From Candidatus Odinarchaeota archaeon (GTDB taxonomy: Archaea > Asgardarchaeota > JAGGXT01), in assembly GCA_021162905.1 (NCBI GenBank), contig JAGGXT010000146.1, positions 1 through 17,513 on the forward strand: a stretch of DNA of 17,513 nucleotides, in the 5' to 3' direction. Position 1 is the first letter of the stretch. Each line of letters opens with the position of its first letter. The notes beneath the pieces are model-generated. The model worked only from the letters and a program-made list of their open reading frames with translations. It was not told the origin of the DNA and ran no database searches. A program made the position numbers and the translations under genes. Below, piece after piece: positions 6,652 to 13,715 of the stretch.

Positions 6652-7164
6652 ATGGTGTATATTATTCACAAATCAAAGACGGAAAAGACTTTAGCAATAT
6701 TAATAACGGTCATTCTCATAGAGCTTAGTGGCCTTTTCATTTATAAAACTCGCAGTCATTTATTGAATCTCTTAGCGTTTAAAATTGATATTCCATATTT
6801 AATTGGCATTGTTTGTATTTTTGCGACGGTCATTTTAATTTTTATAGGAATCGTTTTGCCCGTTATATCCTTAGAATATGTATTAACCGATAAGGAGCTC
6901 ATAATTAGATCTCCATGGTCACTCTTGTATCGTAATAAGAAAATAGCGTATTCCGATATAGAGCATGTTTTCTTATTTGTTTCTTGGGATCGGAAGGGAC
7001 GAGAAGAGCTTAAAGTTCTCATTAAACGTTATGGGCCTCCGAGTGTTAGTTTAATTGATTCCAGCGTAGCAACTTTGATATTTCTTGTTCCTGAGAATCC
7101 TGAAAAATTTGTCCAGGACTTAAGAATGCTAATTGATTTAAATAGACGTGAGGTGGAATTTTGA
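6652..7164 (+). CDS. Small membrane protein with PH-like domain (first of a pair)
   Basis: A 170-residue protein. Two hydrophobic helices (about residues 12-31 and 49-75) are followed by a soluble domain that begins EYVLTDKELIIRS and continues KKIAYSDIEHVFLFV (about 78-112). A Y-x-L/V-T-x-x-x-L/I-I-I-R pattern followed by I-x-x-x-D-I is what bacterial-type PH domains (bPH) show after two TM helices. The family's function is not known; such domains are membrane-linked beta folds. The gene overlaps the next by one base at TGATG, so the two are almost certainly translated together. An AT-rich stretch at 6602-6615 could hold the promoter. Confidence 0.65.
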   Translation: MVYIIHKSKTEKTLAILITVILIELSGLFIYKTRSHLLNLLAFKIDIPYLIGIVCIFATVILIFIGIVLPVISLEYVLTDKELIIRSPWSLLYRNKKIAYSDIEHVFLFVSWDRKGREELKVLIKRYGPPSVSLIDSSVATLIFLVPENPEKFVQDLRMLIDLNRREVEF

Positions 7165-7661
7165 TGAAAGTGTCTAATAGGTTGATAGAGGGCAAGTTCT
7201 TTCCACAACCAAACTTAATATTAGTACTTGTTGTTTTTCTGTTTACTCTCATGATAGGAGCCATTCTTTTAATAATTTGGATTCATATATTTATGATTCC
7301 AGCTGCTAATTATAATGTCATGGGGATTCAGCTCTTTGAGATATTACTGCTAATATTAATTTTTGCGGCTCCTATTTCCGTAATGCTCTTTCCATTCGTT
7401 CTGAATCTTACTAAGGGCTATATAGTAACAAAAGAGGGCTTATACATAAAAAAGGCAAAAGCACTTGTTTTCATTCCACGTAGTGCTATAAAGGGCTTTG
7501 TTTATATGGATCGAAAGCAAAAATCGGGTTATGGTGGCGGATTATTGAAGTTTGATGACAGAGTTACGATAATCTCCGTAAAAAACTTTGATGACTTCCT
7601 CGAAACGCTTCGTGAATATGGGTATAAGACAACGATAGATGACTCAAATAGGCTAAATTAG
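7164..7661 (+). CDS. Small membrane protein with PH-like domain (second of a pair)
   Basis: A 165-residue protein with the same design as the gene before it: two TM helices (about residues 19-45 and 58-87) then a PH-like strand pattern GYIVTKEGLYIKKA and FIPRSAIKGFVYMD (about 90-133). The start is taken as ATG 7164, which shares its A with the stop TGA of the upstream gene and has GAGGTGG at 7150-7156 in front; a TTG at 7161 is the in-frame alternative. Tight coupling and shared architecture suggest the two proteins form a hetero-oligomer in the membrane. No named function can be given. Confidence 0.65.
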   Translation: MKVSNRLIEGKFFPQPNLILVLVVFLFTLMIGAILLIIWIHIFMIPAANYNVMGIQLFEILLLILIFAAPISVMLFPFVLNLTKGYIVTKEGLYIKKAKALVFIPRSAIKGFVYMDRKQKSGYGGGLLKFDDRVTIISVKNFDDFLETLREYGYKTTIDDSNRLN

Positions 7662-7834
7662 AAGCTTAATTAACATAAAAAGCATTAGAGAAAAGTTAAA
7701 ACCATATTATGAATAAACAAATTCGGATTTTTGCAGATCTTTCTCTAACATTTTTGAAGTATACGATGTCGCAATAATAATAACCTTCTTCCTTAGATTA
7801 CTTATTTTGCTGAAAATTTTTATCCATTATTAGG

Positions 7835-7850
7835 TTTATAAATTTATATA
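7835..7850 (+). promoter_or_regulatory. TATA box with palindrome before the HEPN-MNT operon
   Basis: TTTATAAATTTATATA contains the perfect 12-base palindrome TATAAATTTATA at 7837-7848, about 30 bases before the ATG at 7874. It can serve as a TATA box with a short leader; the symmetry might also allow binding of a repressor, but AT-rich palindromes occur by chance. Confidence 0.45.
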
Positions 7851-7873
7851 GTATCATTAGTGGTGTATTCTTT

Positions 7874-8236
7874 ATGAAAGATTCTATAAAAATGTGGTGG
7901 GATTTTGCAATAAGAGATTTAAAAGCCGCAAAAAAGAATTATGAGATTGAAGAATATCATGTAGCTGCATTTTTGGCCCAACAATCGGTTGAAAAAGCTT
8001 TAAAAGCATTACTTATTAGAAATACTGGAAGTTTTCCAAAAATACACGACCTAACACGACTTGCTAGGATGCTAAACGCACCAGAAAACATTCTAAGACT
8101 ATGTGCAAGCATCACTCCTGCCTATACAGCAACAAGATATCCAGATGTTTTATCAGAATTTAACAAAGAAGAAGTTGAAAAAATAATAGAGTATGCAGAA
8201 GAGGTGATAAAATGGGTAAAAAGACAGCTAACATAG
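7874..8236 (+). CDS. HEPN-domain protein (partner of MNT nucleotidyltransferase)
   Basis: A 120-residue, mostly helical protein that matches the HEPN (PF05168-type) pattern: WWDFAIRDLKAAKKNYE (8-24), an A-FLAQQSVEKALKALLI helix (32-48), KIHDLTRLARML (56-67) and the closing YTATRYPDV signature (around 90). In paired HEPN-MNT loci the HEPN partner is the toxin or RNase-like component and the nucleotidyltransferase the antitoxin; other HEPN-MNT pairs may act in nucleotide signalling. The start ATG 7874 lies about 30 bases after a good TATA box. The next gene overlaps its 3' end by 25 bases, so the two form one operon. Confidence 0.85.
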   Translation: MKDSIKMWWDFAIRDLKAAKKNYEIEEYHVAAFLAQQSVEKALKALLIRNTGSFPKIHDLTRLARMLNAPENILRLCASITPAYTATRYPDVLSEFNKEEVEKIIEYAEEVIKWVKRQLT

Positions 8237-8535
8237 AAGAGATTAAAGAGTTCCTGAGGAGGATTAGCAAAAAGTACAAAATAAGAAGAGCTATAATTTT
8301 TGGCTCTGCTGCGAGAGGAGAATTCGGAGAGGATAGTGATGTCGACCTCATAATTGTTAGTGATTTTTTTAAAGACAAAAGTCCTTTAGAGAGACCAGTT
8401 CCTCTTTATCTTGAATGGGATCTTGATTACCCAGTGGATTTCATCTGTTATACAATTGAGGAGTTTGAGAAGCTTAAAAAAAGACCAAGCATAGTGAAAA
8501 TAGCATTAGAAGAGGGTATCATATTTGATTTTTGA
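8212..8535 (+). CDS. MNT-type minimal nucleotidyltransferase
   Basis: A 107-residue protein of the DNA polymerase beta-like nucleotidyltransferase superfamily. The active-site loop GSAARGEFGEDSDVDLIIV (about 31-49) has the GS motif and the D-x-D pair, and a third acidic residue appears in YPVDFICY (about 74-81). All catalytic positions are present, unlike the frameshifted relative at 5364-5761. It is expected to modify or bind the upstream HEPN protein, as in MntA-HepT pairs, where AMP is added to the toxin; this is family knowledge, not shown here. A GAGGTG site at 8201-8206, inside the HEPN gene, precedes ATG 8212. Confidence 0.85.
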   Translation: MGKKTANIEEIKEFLRRISKKYKIRRAIIFGSAARGEFGEDSDVDLIIVSDFFKDKSPLERPVPLYLEWDLDYPVDFICYTIEEFEKLKKRPSIVKIALEEGIIFDF

Positions 8536-8717
8536 GATTCTTTTTTAAAAACTAACTAACATTTTTCCAGAGTACATTACTAGACCAATCATATGAATTT
8601 ACATTAGTGCATCTACATATTGGGAGCGGAGTGCAGACATTAAAGTGAATGTTATCTTTTTCAACACAAGCACAGCTTTTTCATTATATCATATTGTGTT
8701 TGATTTTACTACATTCT

Positions 8718-9149
8718 TTATTCAATTAAACTATTAAGCTTTCTCGGATCTACTCTTTTAATCTCAGGAATCTTATCATAAATGTGATCAGTACTTATGA
8801 TTATATTATCTGAACTATCTTTATTAAGTATATGTGCAGCATATATAGCATCGAAAATAGATGTTATATTATAATTTTTCATAATAAAAACCGCGGTTAT
8901 GTAAGTTTCTGGTTTTGGTCTTAAGAATTTAATATTTTCTAAACCAGCAATTTTTACAAAATTTTCCAAAACAATATCAAGATCTACAAACTCTGATGCT
9001 ACATAATAAAGTTCATGAAATATTTCAGTTGAAATCTCTATTGGACGCAGATCTCCCTTCTTGATCAACATTAAAATATTTTCAGCAACTGGTTTTAACC
9101 AGTCTCTTCTTTTAATAAGTGCGATAATTATATCGCTTTCAATTAGCAT
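8718..9149 (-). CDS. vapC: VapC-like PIN-domain toxin
   Basis: A 143-residue PIN-domain protein. The first strand MLIESDIIIALI carries Asp6. Other likely metal ligands are Glu42 or Glu46 (ISTEIFHELYYV), Asp100 (SIFDAIYAAH) and Asp121 (IISTDHIYDKIP), so all four acidic positions of a functional PIN nuclease are present. VapC toxins cleave RNA, often tRNA or rRNA; the target here is unknown. The ATG at 9149 overlaps the upstream antitoxin's stop by seven bases, giving a coupled antitoxin-toxin operon on the minus strand. Length is normal for the family. Confidence 0.85.
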   Translation of the reverse strand: MLIESDIIIALIKRRDWLKPVAENILMLIKKGDLRPIEISTEIFHELYYVASEFVDLDIVLENFVKIAGLENIKFLRPKPETYITAVFIMKNYNITSIFDAIYAAHILNKDSSDNIIISTDHIYDKIPEIKRVDPRKLNSLIE

Positions 9150-9379
9150 CTTCTTGCTTCCCTCTTTTTCAATTTATTAAGAGCCTCTTCCTTAGCTTTC
9201 TGCTCAGCAATTTCTTTGAGTTCCTTTATAGAATGGGGAATATCTATCTCTCTAAATTTTGCTGGAATTGGATATACTAGTAATCCTTTTCCGAATGGGA
9301 TTATTATTGCTCTATCCCCTTTAAAATCAATCTTCGATGGAATATATATTCGTCTCTTGCTAATTTTTACAATGGCCAT
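9143..9379 (-). CDS. vapB: VapB-like antitoxin of the PIN toxin
   Basis: A 78-residue protein. Its N-terminal half (VKISKRRIYIPSKIDFKGDR, residues 4-23, then AIIIPFGKGLLVYPI) resembles the AbrB/SpoVT-like swapped-hairpin DNA-binding fold, with beta strands around IYIPSKI and GLLVYPI. The C-terminal half is a long charged helix (SIKELKEIAEQKAKEEALNK), the usual toxin-wrapping segment. It overlaps the vapC gene by seven bases. GGTGAT precedes the ATG at 9379 on the minus strand, and an AT-rich stretch at about 9403-9422 is a candidate TATA region. Expected to repress its own operon. Confidence 0.75.
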   Translation of the reverse strand: MAIVKISKRRIYIPSKIDFKGDRAIIIPFGKGLLVYPIPAKFREIDIPHSIKELKEIAEQKAKEEALNKLKKREARRC

Positions 9380-9637
9380 ATAATCACCAAAAAAGTCTTA
9401 TTTTCCAAATTTTAAAATATTTTGGATAGAATTATTATTTCATGGAGTATTTTTACTGAAATAGAGATGATATTTTTTACCCTATCTCGAACTGTCATAT
9501 TTGAGATGTGCCTTATTGAAAAACTGTATTATTATTGGAGTTGATCGATTTTAGCACAGTATTAAAATAACATAATATAAAATATAAATAAATAACATAT
9601 AATAAAAAAATTAAGTACATACTGGTAGGGAATGATG

Positions 9638-10306
9638 ATGAAATTTGGAAAAGCACATAACTCTCTGAATACAGTCTTATCGGCAGTTAGTTCTGGATTC
9701 TTATCATATGGCTATGCCCATGTTTTTGAATATCTTGCTTTTGAGTATTTTTTTGGTCCGGAGCTTATTGTACCCAAAAACTACTATATGTATGTTCTAT
9801 TCTTTTCAACTGTAATAGGACTTTTGAGCTGTGCTCCCTTTTTAGGTAAGCGTATTAGCAATGATGATAAGAGTTCTATAGAAAAAAATAGTTATACTTC
9901 GAAAGTACTGCCTTCAATAATCATTTTTATATTGATTGCCACTTTTGCTGCCTCTTACTACAACAGTGCATTCTTTTTGTTCACTCTTCCCTCTCTAATG
10001 TGGATTCCCTTCTATATTATCATATGTGTGTTTCTCTGGATTAGGTGGTATGCGATCTTCCTAACTCAAACAACTATTGCATTACATTTACTAAAGAAGA
10101 AAAGTTTACTGTATTACTCATTTCACTCAATATTTCTTATAATAAGCGGCTTTGCTGTAACGTTTCCATTGATATTCGAGTTTTTCTCCCTTCCCACACA
10201 CCTAGCGTATTTAACAGTAAGGCTTGCTGTATATATTTTTACAGCTATTTGTCTCTTTTTTGCAGCAATTAAAATAACGAAGAAAATCAATAAAATGATA
10301 ATTTAA
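9638..10306 (+). CDS. Multi-pass membrane protein of unknown function
   Basis: About 222 residues and very hydrophobic. Hydrophobic segments occur around residues 47-66 (YVLFFSTVIGLLSCAPFLG), 90-107 (VLPSIIIFILIATFAASYY), 115-150 (a long aromatic pair of helices), 162-185 (LYYSFHSIFLIISGFAVTF) and 192-213, so five or six TM helices. No catalytic motif or family signature is visible. Three consecutive ATGs (9632, 9635, 9638) exist; the GGTAGGG at 9624-9630 fits best with 9638. The 250 bases upstream are very AT-rich and contain no gene that I can see, so the gene has its own promoter. Confidence 0.65.
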   Translation: MKFGKAHNSLNTVLSAVSSGFLSYGYAHVFEYLAFEYFFGPELIVPKNYYMYVLFFSTVIGLLSCAPFLGKRISNDDKSSIEKNSYTSKVLPSIIIFILIATFAASYYNSAFFLFTLPSLMWIPFYIIICVFLWIRWYAIFLTQTTIALHLLKKKSLLYYSFHSIFLIISGFAVTFPLIFEFFSLPTHLAYLTVRLAVYIFTAICLFFAAIKITKKINKMII

Positions 10307-10435
10307 ATTATTAAGATCTTATGATGTTGCAGAGGTTCTTTTAATTTCAGAATTCATAATTCACTTAAAAATCCCGTAAAAAATAAAAAAGTGGTTATGC
10401 AATGAGTACCGTATAAAGCAAAAGGCTGTGAAGCT

Positions 10436-10741
10436 ATGAATGAAAGAGGAGAAAAATTAGAAATAATCCATCATAAGAAATCACAAAGGTTTTTTATAAA
10501 GCTCGGGCCAGGAAAGGCATCATACTTGAAATATAACGTGCAGGGAAATGTTATGAACATAGATGCCACGTATACACCTGAAGAGTTTAGAGGGCGAGGA
10601 CTTGCTGGAAGACTAATGGAAGAGGCTATAAAATTTGCAAGAGAGAACAGATATAAAATAAAACCAAATTGTAGTTACGCAGTCTATTATTTCAAAAAGC
10701 ATCCCGAGCATAAGGACTTGCTTGTAGAGGAAATAGAGTAA
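10436..10741 (+). CDS. Small GNAT-like acetyltransferase (YjdJ/NATD1-type)
   Basis: A 101-residue protein matching the short GCN5-related family that includes YjdJ and human NATD1. The acetyl-CoA loop is seen in TYTPEEFRGRGLAGRLMEEA (about 42-61), with R-G-R-G-L-A in the Q/R-x-x-G-x-G/A position. The C-terminal part PNCSYAVYYFKKHPEHKDLL (about 75-94) holds the family's closing motif, with C-x-Y, F-x-x-H-P-E and the final leucine pair. The substrate is unknown. The gene has no clear operon partner: about 130 bases separate it from the membrane protein before it and about 90 from the superoxide reductase after it. The ribosome binding site is weak. Confidence 0.8.
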   Translation: MNERGEKLEIIHHKKSQRFFIKLGPGKASYLKYNVQGNVMNIDATYTPEEFRGRGLAGRLMEEAIKFARENRYKIKPNCSYAVYYFKKHPEHKDLLVEEIE

Positions 10742-10778
10742 CAATAGCTGATTTTACTTCATACTTTATTAACAAAAA

Positions 10779-10790
10779 TTTTATTTAAAG
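10779..10790 (+). promoter_or_regulatory. Putative TATA box of the superoxide reductase gene
   Basis: TTTATTTAAA preceded by A-rich sequence lies about 45-50 bases before GTG 10831; transcription would begin near 10810, just before the GGGGGT site at 10819-10824. Confidence 0.45.
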
Positions 10791-10830
10791 TTGCGTTTAA
10801 AAGATTGCCAAAAAGATAGGGGGTATTGAT

Positions 10831-11190
10831 GTGGCTGAAAAGTGTGTTGAGCCCATCGTTGTTCTGAGCAAAAAGGCAGAATTAACAGAATATGAGAAAA
10901 TGCACAAGCCCATCATTAAAATTCCTGATAAGGTAAAAAGCTGTGAGCCATTTGAGGTGAAAATAAAAGTTGGTGAAATACCTCATCCCAATACATTTGA
11001 GCATTATATCGTTTGGATAGACCTAATTTTGGATGATCATTTTCTGTCTAGAGTTATGTTTGTGCCGATTATTATGGAGCCAGAAGTAACGTTAAAAATA
11101 AGAGTCGGAAAGAATGCAAAGCTAAAAGTGATAGCAAGATGCAATATTCACGGACAGTGGGAAATGGAAAAGGAAATCCGTGTAGAATAG
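10831..11190 (+). CDS. sor: Superoxide reductase (neelaredoxin/desulfoferrodoxin family)
   Basis: A 119-residue one-iron superoxide reductase, which reduces superoxide to hydrogen peroxide in the cytoplasm without making oxygen. The iron ligands of the family are all visible: His25 (EKMHKPII), His52 and His58 (GEIPHPNTFEHYIVWI, 48-63), and Cys104 with His107 (ARCNIHGQWE, 102-111). There is no N-terminal rubredoxin-like Cys4 domain, so it is the short class. The Glu-Lys next to the first His in the well-studied Pyrococcus enzyme is here separated by an extra residue (E-K-M-H), so the usual sixth-ligand Glu may be shifted. The start is GTG, supported by GGGGGT at 10819-10824. It converges with the minus-strand gene that ends at 11204, leaving 13 bases for two transcription ends. 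Confidence 0.92.
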   Translation: MAEKCVEPIVVLSKKAELTEYEKMHKPIIKIPDKVKSCEPFEVKIKVGEIPHPNTFEHYIVWIDLILDDHFLSRVMFVPIIMEPEVTLKIRVGKNAKLKVIARCNIHGQWEMEKEIRVE

Positions 11191-11203
11191 CATGATAGCT
11201 TCT

Positions 11204-12424
11204 TTAGGTAGTATTAATTTGCCGTTTCTCTTCCAGTGCCTTTGCAACCTCCTTTTTAAATATATTTAATTCTTTTCTTGGTTCTGATACCCTTATTAAT
11301 ATGAGTATTAAGCCAAGTATTATAAGCAGAGGCAGACTCCAAAATAAAGGATCATCCTTAAAAGTTGTCGCTATTAAGACTCCAAGAGTAAAGCTCACTA
11401 ATGAAATAACAGTTGGTGTTACTGGGCTTAAAAAATTTAAAGACCCAATTTCATCCAGTTTTGGTAATACGCATATCCACATTAGGAATACAAGTAATAT
11501 TGCTGTTGATACTAAAAAGAACACTATAAGAGTAAGAACTATAATTTCACTATCCAAAGTAATGAACCAATGTACTGCAAGGATTCCTAAGACAAGTCCT
11601 ATTATTGATAAACTTAACCATAACCTATAATATGCATCTGAATATTTCTCAATCCTAGTTAAAGCTTTCTCTAAAGCTTCATACAAGTCAATACTTTGAA
11701 GTCTCCTATTCTTAATATAAAGACCAAAGAATACAGCAGCTGCTAAAAATGGAATCATCCCGATTATTCTTAAAGTGGTTTTACTTGATACTTCTTGAAC
11801 AAAAATAAAGTTCTTTCTCCCGCCCCAAACCAAGAATAAAGATTCTTTATCACCGCCTTTGGTTACGGTTATATTATATCCATCAAGCCAGCCATCTTTC
11901 TTTATGGAGATATATAGATATACCTTAGCATCAGCAAGTGAGAATTCTAAATACCAATCTATTATATCCGCAATGAGATAGTGTTTATACCTAAAACTGA
12001 CGTTTTCTAATGCTTGCAGCTCTTTTTCAACACTATCGAAATTCTTAGGGAAAAATATAGGCAGAATATACCTTTTAATTCTATTAAAACTCTTATTATC
12101 AACTGATACGGAGAGATTATAAGGCATCTTAAAGTTCACAATTCCAAGAGCTATGACCCTTGGTTCCAGTGTGGCTATCTTACTATCAAGCTTGATATAA
12201 ATCTCTCTGGACAAATCCAGTTTGTATTCTCTAGCAATTTCATCTACTATCGTATGCTTAGTCCCATTACAGATTTCTTTAACCTCAAGTTTTAGCGTGG
12301 ATCCAATGTCATATAGCCAAATTACATCACTTGACAATTCATTGTATTTTATAGTCGTAAAGGTAATTCCGATTATGAAGAATATAACTGCTAAAGTTTT
12401 GTATTTCCGCAATTTATTCTTCAT
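11204..12424 (-). CDS. Six-TM membrane protein with extracytoplasmic domain, unknown function
   Basis: A 406-residue protein not assignable to a named family. An N-terminal TM helix (about residues 9-26) is followed by about 180 residues of predicted extracytoplasmic domain. Then come TM helices near 213-235, 265-288, 292-318, 330-350 and 357-380, with a charged segment between the second and third (YEALEKALTRIEKYSDAYYR). The tail is basic and charged. The start ATG 12424 has only a weak GGGT upstream. Its start faces the exonuclease gene with about 215 bases between, and its end faces the superoxide reductase gene. Confidence 0.7.
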   Translation of the reverse strand: MKNKLRKYKTLAVIFFIIGITFTTIKYNELSSDVIWLYDIGSTLKLEVKEICNGTKHTIVDEIAREYKLDLSREIYIKLDSKIATLEPRVIALGIVNFKMPYNLSVSVDNKSFNRIKRYILPIFFPKNFDSVEKELQALENVSFRYKHYLIADIIDWYLEFSLADAKVYLYISIKKDGWLDGYNITVTKGGDKESLFLVWGGRKNFIFVQEVSSKTTLRIIGMIPFLAAAVFFGLYIKNRRLQSIDLYEALEKALTRIEKYSDAYYRLWLSLSIIGLVLGILAVHWFITLDSEIIVLTLIVFFLVSTAILLVFLMWICVLPKLDEIGSLNFLSPVTPTVISLVSFTLGVLIATTFKDDPLFWSLPLLIILGLILILIRVSEPRKELNIFKKEVAKALEEKRQINTT

Positions 12425-12498
12425 GCTTGAGTACCCTTACGAAGATTTTCCATTACTATTATCATAATCTCAGCATAAATAATATTTTCTTCTTTAAG

Positions 12499-12517
12499 TG
12501 GTATTGGTTGAATACCA
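12499..12517. promoter_or_regulatory. Inverted repeat in the divergent promoter region
   Basis: TGGTATT and AATACCA form a perfect 7-bp inverted repeat around a five-base centre, between the divergent starts at 12424 and 12639. It could be an operator; with no known regulator nearby this is weak. A TATA-like TTTAAAGTTTATT at about 12558-12570 would serve the exonuclease gene. Confidence 0.3.
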
Positions 12518-12638
12518 AAATAGTACTTTTAATACTCACTCTCATCTCTTCTTTTCATTTAAAGTTTATTAGCTAGTGAATCTATAAAACAATCAATCAA
12601 CTTTGATTTTTTACATGATTCCAAAAGAGATGAACGCG

Positions 12639-13487
12639 ATGATTTGGAAGATCCTTTCTTGGAACGTAAATGGGTTTAGAGCCGTGATGAAAAGAGGTTT
12701 CATCGAATTTATGAAGAAAGAGAGACCTCATGTAATCTGCTTGCAAGAGATTAAGCAACATATAGCACCCATGTCTTTAGGGCCAGGTCTTGAAGATTAC
12801 TTGATTTATTGGTATCCAGCAGAAAGAAAGGGATATGCCGGGACTGCAGTCCTTACGCGGATAGAGCCAAAATCAGTAAAATACGGATTTGGTGAAAAAA
12901 TTGCTGATAGTGAAGGAAGAGTTATCACACTGAGCTATGATAAGTTCTATCTAATTAACGTTTATTTTCCAAATGCACAAAGAGGATTGACAAGGCTCGC
13001 ATATAAACTCGAGTTTAATGAAAAGTTTTTAGAATACCTAGAAACGTTAAGAAAAGAAAAGCCACTAATAGTTTGTGGTGATTTTAACGTAGCACACAAA
13101 GAGATAGACTTGGCCAGACCAAAAGATAATGTTAGAAATGCAGGCTTTACTCCAGAAGAAAGGAAATTTATGGACAAGCTATTGAGCAAAGGGTATATTG
13201 ACACATTCAGACATTTTCATCCAGACGAACCTGGACATTACACTTGGTGGACATATAGATTTAGTGCAAGAGAAAGGAACATAGGTTGGCGTGTCGATTA
13301 TATAGTGATTACTGAAGATTTGCTTCCAAATCTTAAAGATGCATTTATACTGAAAGATGTTTACGGTTCGGATCATGCACCTATCGGAATACTAATTGAG
13401 CTTGAAGATAAAATGGAAAAAATACAGAAAAAGAGAACAGTCGAAGAGGTAATTGAATTTATTAATGCTTTTGCCAGTTGCACCTAA
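12639..13487 (+). CDS. xth: Exonuclease III-family AP endonuclease
   Basis: A 282-residue member of the exonuclease III/APE1 family, which cuts DNA 5' to abasic sites in base excision repair. Family motifs in order: KILSWNVNGFRA (metal/DNA-binding Asn, residues 4-15), ICLQEIK (catalytic metal Glu, about 33-39), KGYAGTAVLTR, the GDFNVAHKEIDLARPKDN block with the D-x-N pair (about 147-164), YTWWTYR, GWRVDYIVI, and SDHAPIGI with the catalytic His (about 245-252). The start is taken at ATG 12639 (MIWKILSW), which matches the family's beginning; the frame is open upstream from a TTG at 12603 with two more ATGs at 12615 and 12630. A charged helical tail of about 28 residues follows the usual end, making it longer than typical 255-260-residue members. 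Confidence 0.93.
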   Translation: MIWKILSWNVNGFRAVMKRGFIEFMKKERPHVICLQEIKQHIAPMSLGPGLEDYLIYWYPAERKGYAGTAVLTRIEPKSVKYGFGEKIADSEGRVITLSYDKFYLINVYFPNAQRGLTRLAYKLEFNEKFLEYLETLRKEKPLIVCGDFNVAHKEIDLARPKDNVRNAGFTPEERKFMDKLLSKGYIDTFRHFHPDEPGHYTWWTYRFSARERNIGWRVDYIVITEDLLPNLKDAFILKDVYGSDHAPIGILIELEDKMEKIQKKRTVEEVIEFINAFASCT

Positions 13488-13643
13488 AAGGACTGCTCAA
13501 AAATTGCTAAGAGATGATCACGATACTCTCTAATCAGTTTAATTTTTTATCGATAATGTTTTGGCAATGGTACGCTTTACACTTAGCTGAGAAACAACTT
13601 ACTTTCTCTAAAATTTATTTACCTTTTGATTGATTTACTTAAT

Positions 13644-13653
13644 CATATATATG
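13644..13653 (+). promoter_or_regulatory. Putative TATA box before the FtsZ-like gene
   Basis: CATATATATG lies about 57 bases ahead of the Shine-Dalgarno site at 13701. Transcription would start near 13675, giving a leader of about 40 bases. Confidence 0.35.
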
Positions 13654-13700
13654 AACTTACAATGTTTAATTTCATACCCCAAGACAGATAATTTTAGAGA

Positions 13701-13709
13701 AAGGAGAGG
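13701..13709 (+). promoter_or_regulatory. Strong ribosome binding site ahead of a non-ATG start
   Basis: AAGGAGAGG lies six bases before ATA 13716. No ATG, GTG or TTG occurs in the downstream frame until TTG 13794, which has no such site in front of it. The position of this site decides in favour of a start near 13716. Confidence 0.55.
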
Positions 13710-13715
13710 AAGAAA

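Noticed and set aside
7707..7825. Minus-strand open stretch (KISNLRKKVIIIATSYTSKM and onward) between the PH-domain pair and the HEPN gene
   Set aside because: Looks protein-like but has no start codon, follows a stop directly and matches no family that I recognise; too short to call even as a remnant.
8536..8717. Intergenic stretch with GGGAGCGGAGTGCAGAC, possible small RNA
   Set aside because: No stable fold, box motifs or terminator could be made out by eye.
9380..9637. 250-base gap before the multi-pass membrane protein
   Set aside because: Very AT-rich with no frame, repeat array or RNA signature; only promoter function is plausible.
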